Assembly: GCA_031308135.1 (NCBI GenBank)
Contig: JAHLJT010000631.1
Location: 6,841,264-6,905,263 of the forward strand
Direction of reading: 5' to 3'
From: Acheta domesticus
Lineage: Eukaryota; Arthropoda; Insecta; Orthoptera; Gryllidae
Length of the DNA: 64,000 nucleotides
Below, one piece after another: positions 29,863 through 41,190 of this stretch (its first letter is position 1; each line of letters begins with the position of its first letter). The position numbers were made by a program, and so were the translations under genes. Under the pieces are notes generated by a model. It was not told the DNA's origin. It saw only the letters and a list, made by a program, of their open reading frames with translations, and did no database searches.

Positions 29863-32711
29863 ATGCATCATAATGTGCAATCTCTTTCAAATAAATTGAA
29901 TTTATCGAGGCAGCATTACAATGTGATCTAAGACAAATAGATGTTTTTTGCTTTACAGAACATTGGTTGTCTCAAAATGATATAAACACACTCCAAATTC
30001 CTAGCTTTTACCTTGCAGGATCGTATTGTAGAGCGAGGGAATCAAATAAGGGCTATGCTTACGGAGGTTTGTGTATTTACATAAGAAATTGATTCCACCT
30101 TCTTGTCAGAATTCAATTTATATGCAGTTGAAAAAGTTTTTGAAACAACAGTAGTACATCTTACTACGCTCAAAATTATCTTACTTTGCATTTACATACC
30201 TCCAACAAAGCGAGCTTCAGATTATTTCACTTTCTTGGAAAATCTAGAGATAATTCTGAACAAAATTAGTAAACTCTCTTTTAAATCCATTGTTGTATGT
30301 GGAGATTTCAATATTGATTTTCGGAGCGAATCCCACGAAAAAGAGCAGTTTCTCAATTTACTTCATTCTTTTAATTTAGACATTACAGTGAATGTACCTA
30401 CACGGAATACGCTTAAATCACAAAAAGCATTAGATCAAATTATAATTAACAAAACCACAACTACATATGAAATAATAACGAATAATCTAGGATACAGTGA
30501 CCACGATGCACAAATTCTTACAATTACTAAGAACATAAACACTGACACAATAAATAATACACGCATGTGCAGAGCATTCACTAAAGTTAATATAAAATTA
30601 TTTACGGACTACTTGATGAAGGAATCATGGGACGCAGTTTATAACGCTGTTGACACAAATGAAAAATATAATTTATTTTTCTCCAAGCTTTCAATTCATT
30701 TTAACGCGTGCTTTCCTCTTAAAAAGAGAAAATTAAACATTTCAAGCAAAAGTAATACTTGGATCACACAAGGAATTAGAACATCGTGTAAAAACAAACG
30801 TACGCTTTATTTCTAAACATCATAACGTATCACCCGGTTTCCATATATACTTCCGAGAATATAAAAGAATTTTAAGAAAAGTAATAGTTCAGGCAAAAAT
30901 AATGAAAAATAGTCAGGACATTTTGAGCGCTAGTAACAAAACTAAAGCAATGTGGGATATCGTAAAAACCACATCATCTCGATACCTTGTAGAGAATGTT
31001 ATTTTAAAGGATAATGAAAGAGAAACGAGTAATCCGGAAAAAGTTGCCAATATCTTCAACAAACACTTTTCTATAATTGCGTCTGATCTCACGAAGGGAC
31101 TAAAACCACAAAATTCAACATTTTACACTTCCCAAAAAATTTCAGATACGATGTTTATTTCCGAAACTTCTCCCAACGAAATCCTCAGAATAGTCAGCAA
31201 ACTAAAAAGTAAATATTCATCTGGTTTAGATGAATTTCCGGATTGTTTATTAAAAACTTGTGCACCTGCCTTTATACATCCGCTAACTCACATTTTCAAT
31301 GCTTCTTTGTGTAAAGGAGTATTTCCAGATATTTTCAAAACAGCAAAAATTAAGCCACTTTTTAAAAAAGGGAACAAAAATTATATTCAAAATTACCGGC
31401 CAATTTCTCTTTTGTCAGTTTTCTCAAAAATATTAGAAAGGCTTTTCTACTTACGAATGGAAACATTTCTCAGGAAAAACAGAGCGTTTTCAGACTCACA
31501 ACACGGTTTTTGAAAATCAAAATCTACGGAAACTGCCATTTTTTCTTTTCTCAAAGATGTTGCTTCATCAATAGACCAAAATGAAGTACCCATTGGAATA
31601 TTCTTAGATCTCTCGAAAGCTTTTGACGTTATTGACCATAAGATCTTGCTCTCAAAATTACCTTCGTATGGAATTCGTGGTATTGCCCTAGATTGGATAA
31701 CTTCTTACCTTAAACATCGGACTCAAAGAGTAGAAATACCATACTGGCAGGAAAGGACATTACATACTTATATTTCCAATTCTTTGCCAATTGTGCATGG
31801 GGTCCCGCAAGGTTCGATCTTAGGTCCTATTCTCTTTCTGTTATATGTAAACGATATGCCCTCGTCTATTAAAAATGGAAGAACGGTTCTGTTTGCTGAT
31901 GACACGAATGTTCTTTGCAAAAAGAAGCAGTAAATAGTACAATTTCAGAAGTTTCAAATTGGTTTAATAATAACAAATTAATTGTTAACGAAAGAAAAAC
32001 TGTTTCAATGCATTTTTGCATCTCAAATCGGAAATCGCATGTTCCATTGAAAATGAACAATATGCAATTAGCTGATGCTGAGGCAACAAAATTTTTAGGT
32101 CTTTTAATTCAATCAAACCTCAAATGGAATGTACATATAACAGAATTAAACACTAAATTAAGTTCATTATGCTACGCATTCAGAATTCTTTCAAATACTG
32201 TCAGCCTTCATACAGCTCGTTGCGTTTATTTTGGAAATGTGCATTCCCGCCTGAGATATGGCATAATATTCTGGGGAAGCTCATCCTGTAGTATTCAGAC
32301 CTTCAGATTGCAAAAGAAAATTATTCGAATAATGAAAAAATGCCTTCCACGTGATTCCTGCAAGCCTCTTTTCATTGAGCTGGGAATCTTACCATTGCCT
32401 TGTCTATTTATTTACGAATCTGTAATATTTGTCAAAAATTACCTACTTAACGGAGGGAACATATTTTCATCGATATTTATAATTACAACACACGCCGTAG
32501 AAATCACGTGCATCAAGTGTCAGTATCAACAGCTCAGTACAAGAAATCAACATACAATATATGTACGTTACTTTACAACGCATTGCCAGATGACATAAAA
32601 CAATTAAAGTCGGTACACAAATTTAAGTTTAAAGTAAAATCTTTCTGCTGCAAAACTGTTTCTATACAATTAGAGACTATACTGATCGTGAAAAAGAAAA
32701 ATAATGTTTAA
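29863..32711 (+). pseudogene. LINE copy C ORF2: endonuclease + reverse transcriptase, broken
   Basis: It begins MHHNVQSLSNKLNL (29863). A frame change near 29905 leads to IDVFCFTEHWLSQNDI, the endonuclease start. The frame at 30103-30816 holds CGDFNIDF, KALDQIIIN and LGYSDHDAQI, covering catalytic blocks of the apurinic endonuclease fold. A frameshift at ~30816 leads to 30902-31933 with RPISLLSVFSKILERLF, FLDLSKAFDVIDHKILL, GVPQGSILGPILFLLYVN and LFADDTNVLC. A TGA at 31511-31513 (where copy A has Arg) breaks it. A one-base loss near 31920 shifts to 31915-32598 (KFLGLLIQSNLKW, CRN-free tail). A further shift near 32545 leads to ALPDDIKQLKSVHKF. Five disablements: dead, though recognisable end to end. 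Confidence 0.88.
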
Positions 32712-32760
32712 TGTAACAAAACAAAGATATAATGAATTACTTTACGTTTGCATTGTATAC

Positions 32761-34016
32761 TGCAACATCATGCGGTTGGTGGAAGTGTGGTGCAGGTGCA
32801 ACGAACTACTTTGTAAATGATTAGCCGTAATTGGGCAGTGAAACAAAATTATACATTTATTCCCGACCTACGGCCGGGGAAGTTACATGAAAAAAATCCC
32901 ATGAGGTGGGATTACACTCTACCTATTGAGCTCAGTAAAAGAAAATTAGGAGAAAAGATAGTTAATTACACTTCTGTTACAGTCTTTAAAAAAATATGCC
33001 ATTGCGCGGCACCGCTTAACTCTAACAAAAACAAACAAAAAAACAGAGAAAGATAAAACACTTTAGAATTTCGGTGATATTTTCCGTCTCGTCTCGAGAC
33101 GGGACGCTCCAAAGCGCGGGCGTGCGTTAAAAGTCTTATCTGTTGAATGGGCGTGGGCTGGGGTGTCCACGTTGCGGTCGATGGCCCTGGCGTCTTCAAC
33201 GGGCGTTGTCCGGTGAGCTGCGATGTTGAAACGGGAGGGCGGACGCCTCCCCGCGGCCACTGCGTGCCCCGAGGTCGCGAAGGTCTCCTTACCGCCTTGC
33301 CACCAAGGCGCTGGACGAGTCCGGGTTCGTTTCTCACTACGGCTCGGATGCGCGATACGGGAGCATTTTATTGCTGGTGCGGACCGGAGGCTGGATCCTG
33401 GTATTCGCGGCTCGTTCGCTCGAATTTGGCAACGAGTTTTCACTACTTCGAATACCCGAACCAACAAAAAAAAAAGAACTGGTCCACGGCTTCCACGACC
33501 AGTTATGAAGAGCCCTCTCGTAACTCACTTCTAGGTGTCTGTTTCGCGGCCGCTGTTCTCGTGTGTTCTCCCTCCGCGGTCCGCGGATTCGTGGAAAATT
33601 TTCTAAAGTATCTCTCTCTACCGAAACGCTATCTCTGTTTACCGAAACGCAGCTGCATTCCTCGGGGGGGGTGGCATCCCTTGTGAGCAATTATTGCATA
33701 GCGAAGGGTGCGAACTTTCTTGAATTAGCGCGACAGGCGTGGAAGCGAGGAGCGCGCCCAGGGATCGGCGAAGGCGGGACACAAAAGGTGCACTCAGTGA
33801 AGTGGGTCCGTCAAGTGGCCTTTGACGACAAGTGGTCATGAATCCTCACTCGGCCGGCGGGGTCGGAGGGATGTGACTCTGACAGCAAAGAACAACGGGT
33901 GGGGTGGGGCGCGGCTGGGTCGAGGCGGGCGAGTTGGGGGCGCGGCTGGGTGCCGAGAGTACGAAAAAAAAAACCTTTTGTTGTAAATTCTTAAGGCACT
34001 GCTATATGCCGCCACA
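32761..34016. mobile_element. Solo-LTR-like insertion, 1256 bp, 4-bp target duplication
   Basis: It interrupts the LINE C 3' UTR. ATAC (32757-32760) is repeated at 34017-34020. The insert begins TGCAACATCATGCGG and ends GCCGCCACA (TG...CA). Removing it restores the 3' UTR seen in copy A (GCATTGTATACATTTTTAAA). The middle (33080-33960) is GC- and CpG-rich, with several overlapping but unconvincing frames. No retroelement domain seen. A 4-bp duplication would fit Gypsy. Confidence 0.62.
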
Positions 34017-34402
34017 ATACATTTTTAAAAAAATATTTAATACTCCTGTAACAAGTAATGTACTTCAGCTTCCGGGTCAATGACCCCCATCTCGACCAGG
34101 TTTTTGTCCAGTTTCCCTGATCCATTGAGCAAATGCTGAGATGGCCCCTTGTTTTGCTTCTGGACGTAAATGTAGCTTCACTGTGCGCACGTTTTGTTGA
34201 GCACTCCTTTTGCTTGTAGTTCATTTACCGTTGAAATTGATTTTCTATAACTCGGGAAAAAACATTTTTCAAGTATTTTTTTTTCTAAAATCATTACTTT
34301 CTAATTTTTTTTAATTCTGGCCCTCAAGAAAATGTGCGCAGATAAACTTCTTTCCCCACACGTCATATACAGTTTTTACTGTTTTTTGACAAATAAATAA
34401 AC

Positions 34403-34886
34403 TTATCTGGTGGTAGCCTTACCACTGGATGCAAAATAGTTAACTCAGGGTGTCACCAGATCTCGTAAACGTACAGGTACAACTCAACGAGATATTGAGT
34501 TCTTAAAACGCAATGGGTTTACTGGACCCATGTGCGTCAACGAAAGGTTAATGATAGCTACAAGAATTGTATGTTGATGATAATAAAGTATAATTATGCT
34601 ATTTTCACATGATGAGAAAACAGTTTGAAAAACCAGGAGTCTGGAACAATTTCACACGTTTGATACTAATTGATGTCTGGCTGTTCAAAGAATTGACAGC
34701 CCCAGCCTCGGACATCCCGGTATACATTCGGTTGCTCTAACAATTCAAGCTACCCAGACATCTCTTTCAAATAGTCTTTAGGAGTTCAGAGCCTCTGTGA
34801 CGGTGACGCTTCACATTTCTGTGACCAGGTGGAGAAATATGGTGTAATATCTACGCAATACATCTGTCATTTTCAATTCCTATTCC
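34403..34886. other. Intergenic, nothing recognised
   Basis: Unique-looking sequence between LINE C and a hAT element. No ORF supported. Confidence 0.35.
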
Positions 34887-36151
34887 CAGTGGCGAAGCGT
34901 GAGGTTAATATTTGGATAAGCTAAGTCACGAACATATTGTAAAACACGTATTTATACTTAATTTGTGAAATATAGAATATTTAGAAGATAGAGATCAAAA
35001 GACTACAAATTTAATAACATTAATAATAGTAATTATTATCATTATTATTATTTCAATCATGCAACAATACTCAGATCAAGAATAAGCCTACTGCAGAATT
35101 GAAAAAAAATGTAAATGTTTATGCTTATTTATAATTGATGTATACTCCTTGTTTGTACAGTTTTATGTAAATTAATTCCAAATGTCTGGTTTTCTTCAGA
35201 AAAAATTGAACTCTTTCTTTGAACATAGCATCTTGCGAACACTTACACGAAATTTTCTTTTCGATTAAAATAGTACCCAAGTTGAAGAGTCTGTTATTTG
35301 ACTTAGAATTATGTTAATGAGTTTTAATTATTTCAGAGTGCTCCTTGTCAATGAGACACAGCGGCATGCAGTTGCAGGTCAACGACATTTCACTGGTAAC
35401 CTACACACGAAAACGCTGTTCACGTCAACTTACAGAATGAAATTACACTGATCAGATCCTGTTTGATCTTTCCAGAACACAATACTACTGGGGGATTCAC
35501 ACTCCGCGATACCAACCCATAAATGCTTAAAATCAACGTTTTTTAAATGATCTTGTTTTATTAAAAGTTAACCCAATGCTAAATGATGTGGGAGAAAAAA
35601 AAGTGAACATTCTCAATATTGTACTTAATGAATTAGCGACACAGGAAGTATAATACTGAAATTTGGAATAAATGTTTTACTTTTATTAGTAGTGATATTT
35701 GATGTTGCACAATGACCTCTAGTGGACATTTCCGGAAGTTCCATGCAAGCTTATAGTGAAGAGAGCGCCTGCCGGCAGGAGTTTAAATGACTTAGCCAGT
35801 TGTAAGGCCGGCTTACCCTTCTGGCCGAATAACCGGGCCAGTTTCTCAATGCGCATGCGCGCTAACTTCCCCGCGCCCCGTCCCTGGCCCACAAACTCTC
35901 TTCCAGTGGTAAGCGGAACGGCCTGAGCCTCACTCCGCACCCTGCCCGATGCACCGGGCAACGACAAAGACGCATTGAATGCGCATAAGAACAGGAACAT
36001 TAACTTGGTGCGCATACGTTCGGTGTAAATTGGCTAAAATAACATTATAAATTGACAATTTTCTTTTTTTAGTGAAGATATATTTCCCGCCTTCTTCAAG
36101 ATTCTTAGGGATAGCTTAGCTTACTCTGCCTACCCTGACGCTTCGCCACTG
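34887..36151. mobile_element. hAT element, non-autonomous, 1265 bp
   Basis: The left end is CAGTGGCGAAGCGTGAGG and the right end read inward is CAGTGGCGAAGCGTCAGG. Perfect 8-bp duplication CCTATTCC lies at 34879-34886 and 36152-36159. The interior has no transposase. The 98-residue minus-strand frame at 35719-36015 is not recognised. AGCTAAG/CTTAGCT sits subterminally at both ends. Confidence 0.88.
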
Positions 36152-36306
36152 CCTATTCCCCAATCTTTCGGCCAGATTGCATGATCAGTGTGAATCATCT
36201 TGATGGAAGTCCGCATACTTTCCAATGACGACTAGTGCATTCTGTCCAAATGAATCCTCCCCTTCTTTCTGTTCGGGTAAGGCTAAAGAACATAAAAAGG
36301 ACATGA

Positions 36307-36535
36307 AGGCAACATATAAAGAACATGAAGGCAATTGGCGACCTGATGGATTCCTGTTCATGGCGCACTGTAACTAGTGGTCGATATGTGTGCGTAGATC
36401 ATTTTACACCACACATGATTAGCGCCACTAGGAGAGTGCTGTGTAACGCAGTACCAACTCTCTTTTCTGATGTACACCCTGAGTTACCTGACAGGATGCT
36501 CAGGGCATTCTTGCAGAGTGTACCAGAGGAGAGAG
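36307..36535 (+). pseudogene. THAP-domain-like partial exon
   Basis: The frame contains CSWRTVTSGRYVCVDHFTPH then MISATRRVLCNAVPTLF. This matches the second half of a THAP zinc finger: invariant Trp, the C..HF pair, and the terminal AVPTxF signature. A good splice donor AGAG|GTAAGG follows at 36535/36536. The N-terminal C-x(2-4)-C half is not found in frame immediately upstream, where a stop precedes at 36304-36306. So either it lies in an earlier exon displaced by the hAT at 34887 or it is lost. THAP domains occur in host DNA-binding proteins and in P-element transposases. The short fragment does not distinguish these. Confidence 0.42.
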
Positions 36536-36539
36536 GTAA

Positions 36540-39130
36540 GGTATTCACTGTTTACCGTTATTGCACATTTGCTTTTAGGATGTTACGAGCACATTTTAAT
36601 TTAACATCATTTTTTTGTCTCTAGTCTTTTCCTTTCATTCAAGTGAACAGAGCTTGCAAACTTTGGGTTTGGACTGGATCAGGCTGTCTTCAGGTATTGT
36701 GAAATCCATCAAACAATGGTGATTACATTCTTGTAATGAATGACATTACTATTTCTGAGCACACAAATTGAATAAGCTGCTCAGAAATTCTGTGAAAAAC
36801 ATTTGTTGCATCTCGTAAACATTACTTGAAGCAAGTACCATTAAAATTGTATTAAATTCAATGAAATTAGCAAAACATATTTTAAAGATGACAGAAAGAA
36901 GTAAAAAGTGACTTGGTAGTCAAAATCGATGAAAAATGCAAAAAAGGGCATATAAAAATGGGTCATTTCCTTTTGTTATAACAAGAGTTGGGAAGTTAAT
37001 GCAATTGCAAGTTTTTTGTTAATGGTCATATTTCCCTGAAATTGTAAAATGTATGTTTCATGGCAAAATATTGGAAATAAGGTAAGAAATTATGTGCATA
37101 TACTGCATACCTTGTGTTTTCAGAGCTTTTTGGCATATAAATGAATGTTTTTTCATATTGTTCGACTTCTTCGCTAAAATATCACAAAACCATAAAATTC
37201 CAAGTAAAAATTTGTATTAAAACAAAGCATGAACTTTCCTGTTGCTTCAAATATGTTAGTACAATGAGTAGATACTTTGTTTTTAATTTGCATATTCCCT
37301 GTCTCTGGGTGGCAAAATATGTAATCTTGTTAAATATCTTTTTATGACCAAACATTTTTGTGGCATATTTGTATGCATATTTCAGGGCTAAAAGCTTGCA
37401 TAAGCTTCCCAGTTCTAGTTATAACATAAAATGAATATCTATACTAAAAGGTACTGATCTAAAGTGAAAAGATAAGGAATTACATTTCGTTCAAATCCAC
37501 CCCCTAGTAATTAGCCTACTCTGTTGATAGTGAACTTGGATACAGTGAATTCTCAGTTATAGTGAGCTTAAGTCATTGGTCCTGTTTCATTTACATTACA
37601 AATAAACATAAGAAAACCCTTACTTTGTGAATGCCTGCACAGGAAAACAGTTGTTGAATGGCGCTGATGAACATAAACTAGTGTTATACAGAATAAACTT
37701 TGTATTATTGTTTGATAATTGTCTATCACGTTTAATAATTTAGATTTGTCATTTAAAAATGAAGAGAACTCAAGTTCTACAGCTGAAAGAAGCTTTTGTT
37801 TATTTATTTTAATGAGGTCCATTCACTAGCCAAATCAAACAAAAAGAAACTATCCCCATTATCTTCATGTGTTTTTGAAGTATTTTAAGTATTTCTTTTT
37901 TAAATACACTTATTTTATGTATTTAAATACTGCCCAGCCCTGTCTACATTTTATTTGCAATGTATTACATATTCTTTTAAAATTATTCATGAAAGATTAG
38001 AAAGACATTTAGTTCAAATGTACATGGTTAATCTAATTTATAGAACTTACAGAATTCACTCCACAAAATATTATTAAAGTTTGTCTCCAGTTTTTCCTCT
38101 CATGTTGGATGGGGTTTTTACCAGAACTAAGCAATATTAAAACAAAAGGCACAGATCCATATTGGAATGTTTGAAACAATGCTCGGTAACTCGCAGATTT
38201 GTAAATGGTCAGTTGTGTGAAAAAGATTAAAGAACTTGTTTTCAGCCACACAAATGTATAAAATTTGTTTACTGGCTAATCTGCAAGCTACAATATTTGT
38301 CCATCCTAGTTATGCAACAGAAGCATTCGATTAAGACATTATTTTACTAAAAACTTTGGTGTGTATTGTAGGTCATAGTTGAACAGTATTAGTACATATT
38401 TATGTTAATATTATGTATATCATTCCATTTAAATCTGAGCATGAATAAGAGCTTGCACTGTAACAAATGGGTAAATACACAAGTATATGTTTACTACATA
38501 TCAATGTATTGACAGTATATGAATTCTATCTACACATTTTGTATTTACAAATCTTAGTATGTTGATTCATTTCAGTGCTTTGAATCTTGGGCCAAAGGGT
38601 TTTGAGATAAATTGATAGGATCTTACTTATCTATGTTTGTATGTTGTGACTAGAAAAATTCAAGTCGATTACTCAATTGTATTTTTCTATTTTCAACTCT
38701 TACTGTTTGGTAACGGTGCATTTTATACATTTCACATTGCAACTCACTTTAGGCTTATTGCAATATCCATATATCTGTGTGTTTTTTAATTGTCATTACT
38801 GTATGCCAATGAATTATGCTATGTTTTTGCTACTTTTATAATTTCTTTTTGAATAGGTTGTCAGGGTTTAAATATGTATGTAGGGAGCCAACAGAAAGTT
38901 GAATTAGTGATATTTCACAATTTTTCGATGTATGTGTATTGTGCCTTTGTATTATGTCTTTGTATTATTCCATGTTTAATTTGAAAATAAATGTTAAAAT
39001 GTGAAATCACTTTCGTTTATTTTGCATGTTTATCCTAGATTTCTTTCCCTGCCTTCAAATTCCTAAATCGTGTAACATTTATTTTGTTCTTAATTCATCT
39101 GCAAATCATATGTACTTATAAATAAATAAA
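36540..39130. other. 2.6 kb AT-rich region without a gene
   Basis: No credible ORF or repeat structure. AATAAA-type sequences occur near 38985 and 39120, so part could be intron or a long 3' UTR of the THAP-containing gene, but nothing proves it. Confidence 0.35.
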
Positions 39131-39519
39131 TTCAAAAGTCAATATAATATTGGAAGTGAAACCGAGCTGTACTCTCTGACACCGGGGTCCTCTTCGCTAC
39201 TCGTTTTGAGTGGGTCGTCGTGATTGGCTGATTCGTATTCCCGGCATATTTTAAAGCTTCAACGCTATTGGGGCCCGGGAATAGCGGCGTCCCCACTCTC
39301 TCTGTCGGTTCCCCCACCAGGTCAAATAAGAGCTCGCCAATATACATTGAGTGCCGTCTCTGTTATACACTCTCTGAACCAGTGTTACAAAACCATGTAT
39401 TGTAACAGATACAGTAGCCTGAAGCGTCCAAAGAAAGGACGATATATTTTTGCACAGAGGAAATGAGAAGCATACTGTTGTGTCTTTGCAATCAGAAGAA
39501 AAACTCCGTTTCTCACAAC

Positions 39520-40231
39520 ATTTATTTTTCACAACATACATATACAAATGGTCGCTGGTAGGCGAGCTGGGTGAGCCGAAGGCTCTGTTTTACGGCCGAC
39601 GGCCTTGGTGAGTGGCAGTGTGGGGGCCGTGACAACGGCCGCGGCGAGCAGGTAGTGTCGCCGGTTGAGAGTCGTGGCGGCGGCGGAGCCGTCGCCCAGG
39701 TGCCGAGAGGCTGGAGCGCGGGGGCCAGGTAGAACCCGCGACAGCGTGAGGCCGTAGCACCACCCGGGCGATGCCAGGCGGAAACGTCGCTAGCCGAACG
39801 TGGCGACGGCAGCGGGGCCGTCCGCACGGCAGTGGTGAGGCCGGGGAGTGGCCGCGTCGCTGGCAGAGCGTCGTGGCGGCGGCGGGGTCGGCGCCCGGGG
39901 CTGCGAGGCAGTGGCGTTGTGGATCGCTGTTGCCTCGGCGTGACGAGTCGGTAGACTCGGTCGGTTGGCTCGTACTGGCGGTTGCGTGTACTGGCCCTCC
40001 GTTGATCTCTGGCAGACGCGTGGCAGACTCGTCGCTGACAGGTTGACGACTGGTAGCTGACTTCTGTTGACCCGTTGTCCACCGGGCTTTTATACCCCGG
40101 TGGGCCAATGGGAAATCGAGTTCTACGCTACGGTCAGTGCGCAGCACGTTTGTGCTGCGCCCTCTTGACCGAGTCTTGCGTTTTGCTGGGGCGCGCCGTT
40201 TGAGTAGTCGGCGCGCACACAGCACATACAC
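39520..40231 (-). mobile_element. LTR-like promoter block (GC-rich, TATA and poly(A) signal)
   Basis: Read on the minus strand there is a start-like TGTGTATGTGCTGTG near 40231, a TATA box (GGGTATAAAAG, about 40086-40096) and ~450 GC-rich bases. An AATAAA signal follows near 39524, and further on at about 39343 a TTGGCGAGC that could be a primer-binding site. This order is typical of a Gypsy LTR and its leader. I could not find matching ends or a target duplication. The long proline/arginine-rich frames are GC artefacts. Confidence 0.38.
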
Positions 40232-40232
40232 A

Positions 40233-40312
40233 GTAAAGATTAGAAATCATAAAACTGACCGAATAACGAAAGGATGCTACGCATCACTCGCATCCATTGA
40301 CGATACGCCACT
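40233..40312 (-). mobile_element. Solitary hAT terminus
   Basis: Read inward from 40312: CAGTGGCGTATCGTCAATGG, then ATGCGAGTGATGCGTAGC. It matches the left end of the 2209 hAT (CAGGGGCGTAGCGTCCATGG) at 17 of 20 positions. No opposite end was found; it adjoins the LTR-like block at 40231, which may have replaced the rest. Confidence 0.55.
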
Positions 40313-40800
40313 GGTGCCTGCATACTTACGTGCCTTGGTGACTTGACGCCCTATCATCTTAGAGTTGTAAAGCCATGTGTTTCTTTTGCGAAAAATGCTT
40401 CATGTACATCCTTCCTTATCGCTTGTAATTTTCCCTCTAATGATTCATACTCATTACCTGACAATGGTGACGGTTCGCCGCATTGCTACACGTCGAATTT
40501 TTTATGTTGAAATTTCGAAACTTCTACTCGTTATGTCTTTATCATATTATTAGTCTATTTTATCAGAACTGTCACACGGAAGGTATTCGCCTTCCAAGCA
40601 CTTACATTTTGCACTACCCGCGAGGAGTGACAGGATACAAGGACTTGTCTGTGACGCAAGCCTGTCGACTCATCCTGAAGAATGGAAATTCACTGATGGA
40701 GTATTTTGAGTTTTGCATTACAGAAGTACAAGTGAGAGAGTGAGGACTCCTTCAACTTTGTGGCTTATTCGTCTACTAAGTGTAGAGCGTCGTTCATGTT
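40313..40800. other. Intergenic, nothing recognised
   Basis: No supported ORF. The 86-residue frame at 40483-40743 is not recognised. Confidence 0.3.
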
Positions 40801-41190
40801 GTATCCCAGGAGACTGTAATGTTCCCTCCCCGTCAAAACTAAGATCTGGCTCCGACCGAAATTTTGTATCCCAGGAGACTGTAATATTCCCTCCCCGCCA
40901 AAACTAAGATCTGGCGCCGACCGAAATTTTGTATCCCAGGAGACTAATGTTCCCTCCCCGTCAAAACTAAGATCTGGCGCCGATCGAAATTTTGTATTCC
41001 AGGAGACTGTAATGTTCCCTCCCCGTCAAAACTGAGAGCTGGCGCCGACCGAAATTTTGTATTCCAAGAGACTGTAATGTTCCCTCCCCGTCAAAACTAA
41101 GATCTGGCGCCGATCGAAATTTTATATCCTAGGAGACTGTAATGTTCCCTCCCCGTCAAACTGAGAGCTGGCGCCGACGGAAACATCAGT
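40801..41190. repeat. ~65-bp minisatellite, six units
   Basis: GTATCCCAGGAGACTGTAAT or close variants recur at about 40801, 40866, 40931, 40994, 41059 and 41124, each followed by TTCCCTCCCCGTCAAAACT and a GGCGCCGACCGAAATTT block. One unit lacks CTG, giving a 63-bp spacing. Confidence 0.9.

Larger units (their letters stand above)
28481..34402 (+). mobile_element. CR1/Jockey-type LINE, copy C (ORF1 + ORF2 + 3' UTR)
   Basis: The most complete member of the family found three times here. It has ORF1 (28481-29800), ORF2 with apurinic endonuclease and reverse transcriptase (29863-32711), and a 3' UTR (32712-34402). The 3' UTR carries GCCCTCAAGAAAATGTGCGC and ends in TTTTTTGACAAATAAATAAA. A 1256-bp TG...CA insertion (32761-34016) splits the 3' UTR. 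Start given here is the ORF1 ATG; the true 5' end is a little upstream. The clade is called from domain order and RT motifs, and CR1 versus Jockey needs a tree. Confidence 0.85.

Noticed and set aside
33063..33841. Several 66-179-residue frames on both strands
   Set aside because: Mutually overlapping frames in the CpG-rich middle of an LTR-like insertion; no recognisable domain.
35719..36015. 98-residue minus frame with a signal-peptide-like start
   Set aside because: Lies wholly inside a non-autonomous hAT; no homology recognised and no splice or context support.
39522..40231. Pro/Arg-rich frames of 186 and 213 residues
   Set aside because: Overlapping frames on the same strand in a GC-rich LTR-like block; composition artefact.
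40801..41190. CRISPR-like array
   Set aside because: Units are contiguous ~65-bp tandem repeats without spacers, in eukaryotic DNA.
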